The position numbers were made by a program, and so were the translations under genes. Shown here piece by piece: positions 31,165-40,460 of a stretch of 64,000 bases of DNA. The stretch's first letter is position 1. Every line of letters starts with the position of its first letter. The notes beneath the pieces are model-generated. The model ran no database searches. It was not told the origin of the DNA and was given only the letters and a program-made list of their open reading frames with translations. Source of the stretch: Pseudomonas veronii (lineage in GTDB: Bacteria > Pseudomonadota > Gammaproteobacteria > Pseudomonadales > Pseudomonadaceae); the NCBI RefSeq assembly GCF_001439695.1, contig NZ_JYLL01000004.1, positions 342,528-406,527 on the forward strand. The letters run 5' to 3'.

Positions 31165-31932
31165 TTAGCCCAACTGGCGGTACTGCCTCGGCGTAAACCC
31201 CGTCGACGCCTTGAACTGGCGGCTGAACGCACTGTGGTCGGTGTAACCGCACTGCAGCGCGACGTCGGTGATCGGCAGGTCGCTGTGCAGCAAGCGATGG
31301 GCGTGCTCCAGGCGCACTTTCTGGATCATCTGCCGCGGCGTCAGGTGGAACACGCGCTTGCAGTAGCGCTCCAGCTGCGCCACCGAGATCCCGGCGATAC
31401 GCGTCAGTTCGCCCAAGGTCACGCGCCGATTGAAGTGCGTGCGAATGTGCGCGTCCACGGCGGCCAGGCGTTGGTAGGCGGGGTGGGTTTCGCTGGCCGA
31501 TTGCAGGTCGACGGAAATGCCGGCCAGGCCGATGATCTGCCCGACGTGGTTGTACAGCGGCCACTTGTGGGTCAGGCACCAGCCCGGTTCGCGGCTGCCG
31601 TAGAGATGCAACTCGAGCTGATCCTCCAATACAAACCCCTGCTCCAGCACGCGCCGGTCCTGCTCGGTATAACCCGGCCCCAATTGCGCGGGGAACACCT
31701 CGGCGCTGGTTTTGCCGAGCAACGGTTGCAGTTGCTTGAGCCCGCAACGCTGCACCAGGGTGCGGTTGGCGAGCACATAGCGGGCGTCGAGATCCTTGAT
31801 GAAAATCGCGGCATTGGGGATCACGTCGAGCATCGGCAGCAGTTGCATGACGCCGGCCAATAACTGCTCGATGCTCTGCGGGCGATTCGCCTCGCGCCCT
31901 TGGCACAGGGCTGCAAACGCACTCTGCAACAT
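31165..31932 (-). CDS. AraC-family regulator with PAS domain, probably of hydroxyproline catabolism
   Basis: 255 residues. A PAS-like sensor ([18 protein letters not shown], then [19 protein letters not shown]) occupies residues 35-140. The AraC DNA-binding region follows, with [16 protein letters not shown] and the family end [23 protein letters not shown] at 31932 with GGGCGGAG upstream. It is divergent from the hydroxyproline operon across 196 bases, the position of LhpR in other pseudomonads, so activation by hydroxyproline is a reasonable inference. Confidence 0.85.
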   Translation of the reverse strand: MLQSAFAALCQGREANRPQSIEQLLAGVMQLLPMLDVIPNAAIFIKDLDARYVLANRTLVQRCGLKQLQPLLGKTSAEVFPAQLGPGYTEQDRRVLEQGFVLEDQLELHLYGSREPGWCLTHKWPLYNHVGQIIGLAGISVDLQSASETHPAYQRLAAVDAHIRTHFNRRVTLGELTRIAGISVAQLERYCKRVFHLTPRQMIQKVRLEHAHRLLHSDLPITDVALQCGYTDHSAFSRQFKASTGFTPRQYRQLG

Positions 31933-32128
31933 CACTCCGCCCCCCTCTTTGCGCTTCGACGTCCAGCAGATTGCCCCATGCACGGGATGCTGTCGAGCGT
32001 AGAAAACTGTGCTGAATTCGTCATCCAACCCGGCGCAAAACATCAATCGTCGCAGCGCTGACGCGTTCACGATATGGCCACTGCATGCCTATCCCATCGG
32101 CCAGGCTCACCCCTGAATGGAGCGTGTC

Positions 32129-33055
32129 ATGAAACGACTGCACGTCATCGACTCTCACACCGGCGGCGAACCCACGCGCCTGGTGATGGACGGATTCCCC
32201 GCACTGGCCGGCAACAGCATCGCCGCGCAACTCGACAACCTGCGCACCCACCACGACGCATGGCGCCGCGCCTGCCTGCTGGAACCGCGGGGCAACGATG
32301 TGCTGGTGGGCGCCTTGTATTGCGCGCCGGTCACACCGGGCGCCACCTGCGGCGTGATCTTCTTCAACAACGCCGGCTACCTCGGCATGTGCGGCCACGG
32401 CACAATCGGCCTGGTTGCCTCGCTGCACTATCTGGGGCGCATCGAGCCAGGCGTACACACCGTCGACACGCCCGTCGGGCCGGTGGCGGCCACACTCCAT
32501 GCAGACGGCGCCGTGACCCTGCGCAACGTGCCCGCCTACCGTTTTCGCCAACGGGTAGCGGTGGAAGTGCCGGGGCATGGCGTGGTCCATGGCGATATCG
32601 CCTGGGGCGGCAACTGGTTCTTCCTGGTGTCGGAGCACGGCCAGGCGCTGCAGATGGATAACGTCGACGCCCTGACCGACTACACCTGGGCGATGCTCAA
32701 GGCCCTCGAACGCCAAGGCATCTATGGCGAAGACGGCGCACTGATCGATCATATCGAGTTGTTCGCCGATGATGCCCATGCCGATAGCCGCAACTTTGTC
32801 ATGTGCCCGGGCAAAGCCTACGACCGCTCGCCCTGCGGCACCGGCACCAGCGCCAAGCTCGCCTGCCTGGCCGCCGATGACAAACTCGCGCCGGGTGAAA
32901 CCTGGGTACAAGCCAGCATCACCGGCAGCCAGTTCGAAGGCCGCTATGAATGGGACGGCGAACGCGTGCGCCCGTACATCACCGGTCGCGCCTACATGAC
33001 CGCCGACAGCACCCTGCTGATCGATGCGCAGGACCCTTTCGCCTGGGGCATCTGA
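32129..33055 (+). CDS. lhpA: 4-hydroxyproline 2-epimerase
   Basis: Proline-racemase-family enzyme that converts trans-4-hydroxy-L-proline to cis-4-hydroxy-D-proline, the first step of the pathway. 308 residues with both catalytic cysteines: Cys88 in GMCGHGTIG and Cys236 in SPCGTGTSA. Two cysteines indicate a true epimerase and exclude the Ser/Thr-containing dehydratase branch. ATG at 32129 with TGGAGCG upstream. First gene of the operon. Confidence 0.93.
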   Translation: MKRLHVIDSHTGGEPTRLVMDGFPALAGNSIAAQLDNLRTHHDAWRRACLLEPRGNDVLVGALYCAPVTPGATCGVIFFNNAGYLGMCGHGTIGLVASLHYLGRIEPGVHTVDTPVGPVAATLHADGAVTLRNVPAYRFRQRVAVEVPGHGVVHGDIAWGGNWFFLVSEHGQALQMDNVDALTDYTWAMLKALERQGIYGEDGALIDHIELFADDAHADSRNFVMCPGKAYDRSPCGTGTSAKLACLAADDKLAPGETWVQASITGSQFEGRYEWDGERVRPYITGRAYMTADSTLLIDAQDPFAWGI

Positions 33056-33096
33056 GCCCTGCATGGTTTGACTGAATATTCCAAGGAGTTAGCCCC

Positions 33097-34044
33097 ATGA
33101 GCGACACCATCTTCACCGGCTGCATTCCCGCACTGATGACCCCGTGTACCGCCGCGCGCAAGCCGGACTTCGACGCCCTCGTCGCCAAGGGCCGCGAATT
33201 GATCGATATCGGCATGAGCGCCGTGGTCTATTGCGGCTCCATGGGCGATTGGCCGTTGCTCACCGAAGCCCAGCGCCAGGAGGGCGTGGCGCGCCTGGCC
33301 GCCGCCGGCGTGCCGACCATCGTCGGCACCGGCGCGGTCAACAGCCGTGAAGCGGTGTCCCACGCGGCGCATGCAGCCAAGGTCGGCGCCCAGGGGTTGA
33401 TGGTGATTCCCCGCGTGCTGTCCCGTGGCGCTTCGGCCACCGCGCAAAAGGCCCACTTCGGCGCGATCCTCGACGCTGCGCCCCACCTGCCGGCGGTGAT
33501 CTACAACAGCCCCTACTACGGCTTCGCCACCCGCGCCGAGCTGTTTTTCGAGCTGCGCCGCGAGCACCCGAACCTGATCGGCTTCAAAGAGTTCGGCGGC
33601 GCCGCCGACCTGCGCTACGCCGCCGAACACATCACCTCCCAGGACGATAACGTGAGTTTGATGGTCGGCGTCGATACCCAGGTGGTACACGGCTTCGTCA
33701 ACTGCAACGCGACCGGCGCAATCACCGGCGTCGGCAACGCCCTACCTCGGGAAGTGCTGCAACTGGTGGCGCTGAGCAAGCAAGCCGCAAAGGGCGATGC
33801 CAAGGCACGTCGCCAGGCCCTTGAGCTGGAGGCCGCGCTGGCGGTGCTGTCATCGTTCGACGAAGGCTGCGATCTGGTGCTGTATTACAAGCACCTGATG
33901 GTGCTCAACGGTGACCATGGCTACGCCCTGCACTTCAACGAAAGCGACCAACTCAGCGCGGCCCAGCGTCGTTATGCCGAAAGCCAGTACGCGCTGTTCC
34001 GCCAGTGGTACGCGAACTGGTCGGCGGAACAGAATGTCGCTTGA
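33097..34044 (+). CDS. lhpC: Pyrroline-4-hydroxy-2-carboxylate deaminase (DapA superfamily)
   Basis: 315-residue class I aldolase-type barrel. Schiff-base Lys164 in LIGFKEFGG and the tyrosine pair in NSPYYG are typical of the dihydrodipicolinate synthase superfamily. Between the epimerase and oxidase genes it fits the deaminase that turns the oxidase product into 2-oxoglutarate semialdehyde. It has CAAGGAGTTAG before its ATG. Its last 11 bases overlap the next gene. Confidence 0.85.
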   Translation: MSDTIFTGCIPALMTPCTAARKPDFDALVAKGRELIDIGMSAVVYCGSMGDWPLLTEAQRQEGVARLAAAGVPTIVGTGAVNSREAVSHAAHAAKVGAQGLMVIPRVLSRGASATAQKAHFGAILDAAPHLPAVIYNSPYYGFATRAELFFELRREHPNLIGFKEFGGAADLRYAAEHITSQDDNVSLMVGVDTQVVHGFVNCNATGAITGVGNALPREVLQLVALSKQAAKGDAKARRQALELEAALAVLSSFDEGCDLVLYYKHLMVLNGDHGYALHFNESDQLSAAQRRYAESQYALFRQWYANWSAEQNVA

Positions 34045-35296
34045 ATCCACAAGCGCCGACATCGCCGTGGTCGGCGCGGGCATCATCGGCGTCGCCTGCG
34101 CCTTGCAGTTGGCACGTCAAGGGCGCCAGGTCGTCGTCATCGACGCGCAGCCCCCCGGCATGGGCGCCTCCTATGGCAACGCCGGCCATCTGGCGAGCGA
34201 ACAAGTGTTCCCTATCGCCGACCTGTCGATCCTCAAGCGCTTGCCCACGATGCTGATGGACCCCATGGGCCCGCTGCGCCTGGACTGGAAATACCTGCCC
34301 CGCGCCCTGCCCTGGTTTGCGCGTTTGCTGCTCAACCTGCGCCCGGCCAGCTACCGGCGCACGGTCGCCGGCATTCGCGCACTGAACGAAGGCAGCCTGG
34401 GCGCATGGCAGCGCCTGCTGCAAGGCATCGACCGGCCGGAGCTGCTGCGCGAAGACGGCTCGTTGCTGGTGTTCGAGCGTGCGGATTCGCGAGGGGCCAT
34501 CGACGCGCTGCAGCAACGGATGGCGCAGCAAGGCGTGCCGGTGGCGTTCTGGTCGGCTGACACCATTCGCAAGGCCGCGCCGCAGTTGAGCGAGCACATC
34601 CAGGGCGGGCTGTTCTTTGCGGGCACCGGGCACTTTCTCGACCCCTATCAAGTGGTGTGCGAACTGGTGAACGCCGCCACAGCCAACGGCGTGCAATTTC
34701 TCACCCGCCAGGTGCTGAGCGGGCAAGTCGACGCCCGTGGCGTCACGCTGACCACCGATCAAGGCCCATTGGCCGCACGCCAGGTGCTGATCGCCTGCGG
34801 AGCCCACTCGGCGAAACTCACCGCCGCCTTGACCGGCAAGCACGTCCCCCTCGACACCGAACGCGGCTACCACCTGATGCTGCCCCACGAACATGAACGC
34901 CTGCCCTTCGCCGTCACCTCCCTGGAGCGCAAGTTCATCATGACGCCCATGCGCGGCGGCCTGCGCCTGGCCGGCACCGTGGAATTCGCCGGCCTGGAGC
35001 GCCCGGCGAATATGCAACGCGCCTGGCAGCTGCATCGCCTGAGCAAAGGGCTGTTCCGGCAAGACCTCAATGCGCAGGACGCCACGCCGTGGATGGGCTT
35101 CCGGCCCTGCCTGCCGGACTCGCTGCCGATCATCGATCGGGTCGCCGACGGCAAGGTGTTGCTTGCGTTCGGGCATCAGCATCTGGGGTTGACGCAGGCG
35201 GCGGTGACTGCGGAGCTCATCGCGCAACTGGCTTCGACGCGGCCGCGGCTGTCGGGTTTGCCGGAGTTGGAGGGGTATCGGTTGGCGCGGTTCTGA
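34034..35296 (+). CDS. lhpB: FAD-dependent D-hydroxyproline oxidase/dehydrogenase
   Basis: 420 residues of the DAO family. FAD-binding GAGIIG at 14-19, the YGNAGHLASEQVFPIA segment and the C-terminal FGHQHLGLTQAAVTAELIA are usual for D-amino-acid dehydrogenases. It would oxidise cis-4-hydroxy-D-proline to the pyrroline. The ATG at 34034 overlaps the deaminase gene by 11 bases. The semialdehyde dehydrogenase that completes the pathway is not in the window. Confidence 0.87.
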   Translation: MSLESTSADIAVVGAGIIGVACALQLARQGRQVVVIDAQPPGMGASYGNAGHLASEQVFPIADLSILKRLPTMLMDPMGPLRLDWKYLPRALPWFARLLLNLRPASYRRTVAGIRALNEGSLGAWQRLLQGIDRPELLREDGSLLVFERADSRGAIDALQQRMAQQGVPVAFWSADTIRKAAPQLSEHIQGGLFFAGTGHFLDPYQVVCELVNAATANGVQFLTRQVLSGQVDARGVTLTTDQGPLAARQVLIACGAHSAKLTAALTGKHVPLDTERGYHLMLPHEHERLPFAVTSLERKFIMTPMRGGLRLAGTVEFAGLERPANMQRAWQLHRLSKGLFRQDLNAQDATPWMGFRPCLPDSLPIIDRVADGKVLLAFGHQHLGLTQAAVTAELIAQLASTRPRLSGLPELEGYRLARF

Positions 35297-35574
35297 GCGG
35301 CGTCGCGCCAAGCGTGCTTCACTCAAAATCCAGAAAGGTCCCACAGCTCTTGTAGGACCGTGTGGCACATAAGCGGCGCGGGCCCCACCAACGCAGACGT
35401 GGCAAGGATTTCGCGCAGACGCTCCCATCTGCTTGCACAGGTTTTTCACAACAGAACCCACTGCGGGCCTGGCTTCATACACCGAATAAACATCACGTAA
35501 CTATTCGCCGCCCCCAAGGCCAAAACGTAATTGATACAACCCCAAGCGGCCCTCTTCTCCATGAGCCCGCAGCC

Positions 35575-38202
35575 ATGAATACAGACGTTTCTCCCGCTGT
35601 CGCCAGTGACTGGTGCTGGATTGGCAAACTGGCGCCGCCGTTGACATTGCTCACGTCCTTGCCACGCCAGGCACTATTGGCCGCCTTGCATGCCCGGACA
35701 AGGGGGCCGCTGGTGCTGCTGGTCGCACCGGCCGGATACGGAAAAACCACGTTGTTGATGCAACGGCGGCAAGCCTTGCTATCGAACACCCCCTCGGCAA
35801 CCGTCGCGTGGTTGTCATTGGACGAGGCCGACGGCGACCCGAATCGTTTCCTCTCCTATCTGATCTTGACGCTGGATCGCGCGGGGCTTGATCTCGGCCA
35901 TCTGACGCGCCTGGCGCACGCCCAGGCGCTGGATGTGCAGCCGCATCGCACGATCACCGCCCTTCTCCACGCGTTCGCCCGGGAAAACCGCCGGGTTACG
36001 TTGTTTCTTGACGACTATCACACCGCGGCAAACGCTGCGCTTGACGCCCTTGTACAGGCTTTGCTGGAACAGGCCGCTCCGTGGCTCGAGTGGGTGGTGT
36101 CCGCCCGCGTCCGCCCTGGCTGGCCACTGGCCCAATGGAAGGCCAACGGTTGGGTCCACGAAGTGTTTGCCCAAGCGCTGAGGTTCACCCAGGTCGAAAC
36201 CAGCGAAATCCTCGGCCCTACTGTTGCGCCGAGCGCACAACAGCATTTGCACGAAAAAACCGAAGGTTGGCCGGTTGCCGTACAACTGGCCCGGCTGTGG
36301 TGCGCCAATGGCGACGCATCGTTGTACGGCCTGAACGCCTTTTCAGGCTGCAGCGCCGATATGGCCGACTACCTGACCGGGCAAGTGGTGCAACGCCTGC
36401 CCCAGGACAGCCAGGACTTTTTACGCGACATGGCCCTGCTCGAGCGCTTCAACCCTGAGTTGGCAGATGCGGTACGCGGCCGTAGCGACAGTGCGCAGCA
36501 GCTGATGCAACTGGTCCATCTGGATGCGCTGTTGGTACCTCTGGATGCCGACCGCCAGTGGTTCCGCCAGCACCGCTTGCTCCAGGATTTTCTCAACCAG
36601 CGCATCGACGCCAGCGTCGCGCGCGATATCCACTACGCAGCGGCCCAGTGGCTGGCTGAGGAGAGCGATTGGGTGCAGGCGATCACCTACGCGCTGCGCG
36701 CCAGCGATACCCGGCTGGCGGTGCAACTGGTGGTGCGAGCCGGCAGTTGGGAGGTCGTGCTGCACAAAGGCATCCGCTACGCGCAAAGCCTGTTGGGCTT
36801 ATTCGACGAGAAAACCCGCAGGGAAGAACCGGACTTGCTCCTGCTCCAGGCCTATCTGCACGCCAAGCTCGGTGATCATGCCCTCGCCACACAACTGCTG
36901 TACCTCGCCCATGGCAGGGTCGAGGATGACCCTCGCCTGGCGCGGGATTTTCACGTCATCCACACGCTGGCGAATGCCTATACGGATCGCTTCGAACCGC
37001 ACCATTGCGCAGGCGCCGCAGGCGACGATGTACTTGCACAGGGTACGCTGGAGTGCGTCCACGCCTTGCAGGCGCTGACCCAGGGACGACTGCCTTTGGC
37101 CCTGCAAGTCATCCGCTCGGCGCACATCAAGATGCGCTTGGCCGCCAGCCCGCGGGGCGAGAACTATTGCCGTATCCACGAGGCGCAGGTCCTGGCCTTG
37201 GGGGGTGACCTTTCGGCATCAGCGCAGATGGTCGATAACGCACTGGCCATTGCCGATAGCCAGTTCGGCAGCGAAAGCTCGGTCAGGGCACTGGTGGGTT
37301 GCCTCAAGGCGCAGCACTTGTATTGGCAGGGTGCCTGGGCCGAGGCGATCCCCTGGTTTCGCGATGGCTGGGCGTCACTCAAACATACCGACGGCTGGCT
37401 CGATATCGCGGCCGCCACCGCCGAGGTGACGTGGCGCAGCGCCCTGCGAAACCTGGGCCTGCAACCGGCACTGCTGGAGCTTGAGCACACCGCCCAACTG
37501 GCCAGCGCGCGTAACTGGCAGCGCCTGGAACGCTTGGTCCGCACCTGGCGAGTCGACTTATTGGTGCAAGGCGGGTCATTGACCCAGGCGCGCCAGGAAG
37601 CGCTGGCCGCCAACCTCGACCACACCGCGAACAACGCCGAGGACTGGCGTAACCTGGAAGCGGCTACGTTGGCATTGGCCCGGTTTCAGTTCGCCACAGG
37701 CGCGTCCGGCGCGGCGCTCAATCGCCTGCAACAAGGCGTCGGGGTGCTGCAACCACAAGGCTTGCGACTGCCCACATGGCGCCTGCAGGTGCTGACCCTG
37801 GCCGCTCACGGCAAAGGTCATGCGGTAGCGCTGGACGCGACCCTGGCGTCGATACCCGCAACGGCCCTGCCCGGCCTGCTGCTCGAGGCCGGACCGTGTG
37901 TGCTCGCCGCCCTGGAGGCCTGCACCGACAGCCGTTCCAGGCCCCCCGCGGTGCTCACCCGCCTGCGCGGATGGCGCGCCCACCCCGTTCGCCCGCGCAC
38001 GCCCTTCAGCGCCAAAGAGACGCAGATCCTCGCCCTGCTCGCCGAAGGCCAATCGAACAAAGCCATTGCCCAGGCCATGGACATTTCTGAAAACACCGTG
38101 AAATTCCACCTCAAGCATGTATTCGCAAAGCTCGGCGTGGACAACCGCACCGCCGCCATGGCCGCCGCGTTGCGCCTGGGGATGCTGATACCTTTTCATT
38201 GA
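35575..38202 (+). CDS. LAL/MalT-type LuxR regulator
   Basis: 875 residues. N-terminal ATPase with Walker A APAGYGKTTL at 51-60 and FLDDYH as Walker B, a long helical-repeat (TPR-like) middle, and a LuxR helix-turn-helix at about 811-870 (FSAKETQILALLAEG, then AIAQAMDISENTVKFHLKHV). ATG at 35575 is the most likely start; the frame is open upstream without a ribosome site. It lies directly before the hyu operon on the same strand and is its probable activator, with the co-inducer unknown. Confidence 0.85.
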   Translation: MNTDVSPAVASDWCWIGKLAPPLTLLTSLPRQALLAALHARTRGPLVLLVAPAGYGKTTLLMQRRQALLSNTPSATVAWLSLDEADGDPNRFLSYLILTLDRAGLDLGHLTRLAHAQALDVQPHRTITALLHAFARENRRVTLFLDDYHTAANAALDALVQALLEQAAPWLEWVVSARVRPGWPLAQWKANGWVHEVFAQALRFTQVETSEILGPTVAPSAQQHLHEKTEGWPVAVQLARLWCANGDASLYGLNAFSGCSADMADYLTGQVVQRLPQDSQDFLRDMALLERFNPELADAVRGRSDSAQQLMQLVHLDALLVPLDADRQWFRQHRLLQDFLNQRIDASVARDIHYAAAQWLAEESDWVQAITYALRASDTRLAVQLVVRAGSWEVVLHKGIRYAQSLLGLFDEKTRREEPDLLLLQAYLHAKLGDHALATQLLYLAHGRVEDDPRLARDFHVIHTLANAYTDRFEPHHCAGAAGDDVLAQGTLECVHALQALTQGRLPLALQVIRSAHIKMRLAASPRGENYCRIHEAQVLALGGDLSASAQMVDNALAIADSQFGSESSVRALVGCLKAQHLYWQGAWAEAIPWFRDGWASLKHTDGWLDIAAATAEVTWRSALRNLGLQPALLELEHTAQLASARNWQRLERLVRTWRVDLLVQGGSLTQARQEALAANLDHTANNAEDWRNLEAATLALARFQFATGASGAALNRLQQGVGVLQPQGLRLPTWRLQVLTLAAHGKGHAVALDATLASIPATALPGLLLEAGPCVLAALEACTDSRSRPPAVLTRLRGWRAHPVRPRTPFSAKETQILALLAEGQSNKAIAQAMDISENTVKFHLKHVFAKLGVDNRTAAMAAALRLGMLIPFH

Positions 38203-38211
38203 CCCACCCAC

Positions 38212-38258
38212 CTACCCGTGCGGGTAGTCGATCTGCCTAGATCGTTGCCACCTACCCG
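38212..38258 (+). promoter_or_regulatory. Palindromic operator region of the hyu operon
   Basis: A perfect dyad CTACCCG-TG-CGGGTAG (38212-38227), a second dyad CGATCT-GCCT-AGATCG (38229-38244) and another CTACCCG half-site at 38252, 40 bases from the first. They fill the short gap between the LAL gene and hyuA, the expected place for an activator site. The first dyad might also act as a weak terminator. Confidence 0.55.
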
Positions 38259-38363
38259 CCCCGTGTGTAGTCGTCGCCATGTGCCGCGCCCTAGCATCCC
38301 GTCAACCCCAGTGAGAACCCTTCTCCTGGCGCCCATAACAATAAACACAGCAGGAGATGCCCT

Positions 38364-40448
38364 GTGGGTACGGACGGCAAAACAGTGCGCGTGGCCACCG
38401 ACGTCGGCGGAACCTTTACCGACTTGGTGTATTTCAACAGCGATCCGGTCACCGGCGAACAGACCATTCGTACCGCCAAGGTCGACACCACCCCGCCGAA
38501 CTTTGCCCAAGGCGTACTCAACGTCATCGGCAAGGCCGACGTAGACCTGAGCAGCGTGGATTTTCTGGCCCACGGCACCACGGTAGTGATCAATGCCCTG
38601 ACCGAACGTCGCGGCGTCAAGACGGCGCTGATTACCACCCAAGGTTTTCGCGATGTGCTGGAGATTGCACGCGCCAACCGGCCGGACTACTTCAATCTCA
38701 AATGGGTCAAGCCAGCCCCCTTCGTGCCCCGCTATCTGCGCCGCGAAGTCTCAGGCCGCTTGCACACCAATGGCCAGGAACGTGAACCGCTCGACCTCTC
38801 GCAACTGCCCCGGATCCTCGATGCCTTTCGTGCCGACAATGTGCAGGCCATTGCTATCTGCCTGCTGCATGCCTACGCCAACCCGGCCCATGAACAGGCG
38901 GTTCTGCACGAAGTACGTAGGCTCTGGCCACAGGTATCGGTGGTGGCTTCCCATCAGATCACCCGTGAGTGGCGCGAATACGAACGCTCCAGTACCACCG
39001 TGCTCTCAGCCTATGTTCAACCCATCGCTGCACGTTATCTGGATGACCTGGTCGATGGCCTGCGTGACAGCGGCTACACAGCGCCCTTGTACATCATGCA
39101 ATCCAACTGCGGCGTCGACAGCGTAGAGCACGCCCGACAGACCCCGATCACCATGGTCGAGTCAGGCCCGGCCAGCGGTTTTTGGGCTGCGGCGCAACTG
39201 GGACAACTGATCGACGAACCCAACCTATTGGGCCTCGACATCGGCGGCACCACGGCCAAATGTGCATTGATCCGTAACGGCCAAGTATCGATCAAGACCG
39301 ATTACTGGATCGAGCGCAACAGGATCAACGCCGGCTATCCGATCATGGTGCCCGTGGTCGACTTGGTGGAGATCGGCAACGGCGGCGGTTCTATCGCCTG
39401 GGTCGACGACTTCGACAAACTGCACGTGGGGCCTCAGTCCGCCGGCGCAGTACCGGGCCCCGCCGCCTATGGCAACGGCGGTACGCACATCACCACGACC
39501 GACGCCAACCTGATGCTCGGGCGTATCAACCCGGACTACTTTTGCGGCGGCCGCGTGGAGGCCGACCTGCCCGCGGTTAAACGCGGCTTGAACGAGCTGG
39601 GTCAACGCCTGAACTTGCCAGCCGACGAGATCGCCCGTGGCATCGTGCGCTTGGCCAACGACAATATGGTCAACGCGTTGAAACTGGTGTCGTTGAGCCG
39701 CGGCCATGACCCACGGGAACTGACGCTGATGGCCTTCGGTGGCGGCGGCGCGATGCACGCGGTCGCACTGGCGCAGGAGCTGGGCGTGCAGAAGGTCATC
39801 ATCCCCCGGAGCGCCTCGGTGTTCTCGGCCTGGGGCATGACGCTGTCGGATTTGCGCCGCGATCTGTTTATCAACCGCTTTGTCGATACCGCCCAGGCCG
39901 ACAAGCTTGAGCAGGCACAGCAATTTCTCGACGAATTGAGCTGTGCGGCCCGCGAGCAATTCGTCGCCGAAGCGATCCCCCCACAACAGGTCGAGCTCCA
40001 GGTGTATTGCAAGCTGCGCTACCAGAACCAGGAGCATTCAGTCGAAGTGCTGCTCAACCCGCACGAATGTCTCGACGCGGACTGGGCACTGATCGAGCAG
40101 CGTTTTCATGGTCTCTACGAACAGCACTACACCTATCGCCTGCAAGCCCCTTTGGAAATTATCGGTTTTCATCTGGTCGCCACGGCCCAGATCGGCAAGT
40201 TGACGCCCCAAGCGCTGCCGATCACCGGCCGCCGCGTCAGCGACGCCTGCAAAGGCCAACGCCGTGTGGATTACGCCCAGGAGGGCTGCCACAACGCGAA
40301 CCTCTACGACTACGACTTGCTCGAACCGCTGATGACATTTTACGGCCCGGCAATCGTCGAGGACGCCGGCACCACGGTGGTGGTTCACCCCGGCAACCGC
40401 GTACAGGTCGACCGCCTTGGCAACCTGCACATCATGATCAACGGCTGA
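38364..40448 (+). CDS. hyuA: Hydantoinase/oxoprolinase subunit A
   Basis: 694 residues with the HyuA N-terminal ATP-binding start (DVGGTFTD, 13-20) and the second actin-like signature GLDIGGTTAK. Together with HyuB such proteins open cyclic amides (N-methylhydantoin, hydantoins, 5-oxoproline) with ATP. Starts at GTG 38364 behind CAGGAG. First gene of a five-gene same-strand run ending at the MFS transporter. Confidence 0.9.
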   Translation: MGTDGKTVRVATDVGGTFTDLVYFNSDPVTGEQTIRTAKVDTTPPNFAQGVLNVIGKADVDLSSVDFLAHGTTVVINALTERRGVKTALITTQGFRDVLEIARANRPDYFNLKWVKPAPFVPRYLRREVSGRLHTNGQEREPLDLSQLPRILDAFRADNVQAIAICLLHAYANPAHEQAVLHEVRRLWPQVSVVASHQITREWREYERSSTTVLSAYVQPIAARYLDDLVDGLRDSGYTAPLYIMQSNCGVDSVEHARQTPITMVESGPASGFWAAAQLGQLIDEPNLLGLDIGGTTAKCALIRNGQVSIKTDYWIERNRINAGYPIMVPVVDLVEIGNGGGSIAWVDDFDKLHVGPQSAGAVPGPAAYGNGGTHITTTDANLMLGRINPDYFCGGRVEADLPAVKRGLNELGQRLNLPADEIARGIVRLANDNMVNALKLVSLSRGHDPRELTLMAFGGGGAMHAVALAQELGVQKVIIPRSASVFSAWGMTLSDLRRDLFINRFVDTAQADKLEQAQQFLDELSCAAREQFVAEAIPPQQVELQVYCKLRYQNQEHSVEVLLNPHECLDADWALIEQRFHGLYEQHYTYRLQAPLEIIGFHLVATAQIGKLTPQALPITGRRVSDACKGQRRVDYAQEGCHNANLYDYDLLEPLMTFYGPAIVEDAGTTVVVHPGNRVQVDRLGNLHIMING

Positions 40449-40460
40449 AGGAGCGCTGCC

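Noticed and set aside
29600..31168. Plus-strand open frame of 522 codons
   Set aside because: Antisense to treS, His/Gln/Arg-rich, no start signal; shadow.
31079..31906. N-terminal extension of the trehalose synthase frame
   Set aside because: The extension runs through the AraC gene in another frame and is Arg/Ala-rich; the 688-residue form from 31078 matches the known enzyme length.
38220..38244. hyuA upstream dyads read as a terminator of the LAL gene
   Set aside because: No T-run follows either stem; a regulatory role is more likely, though a weak terminator cannot be excluded.
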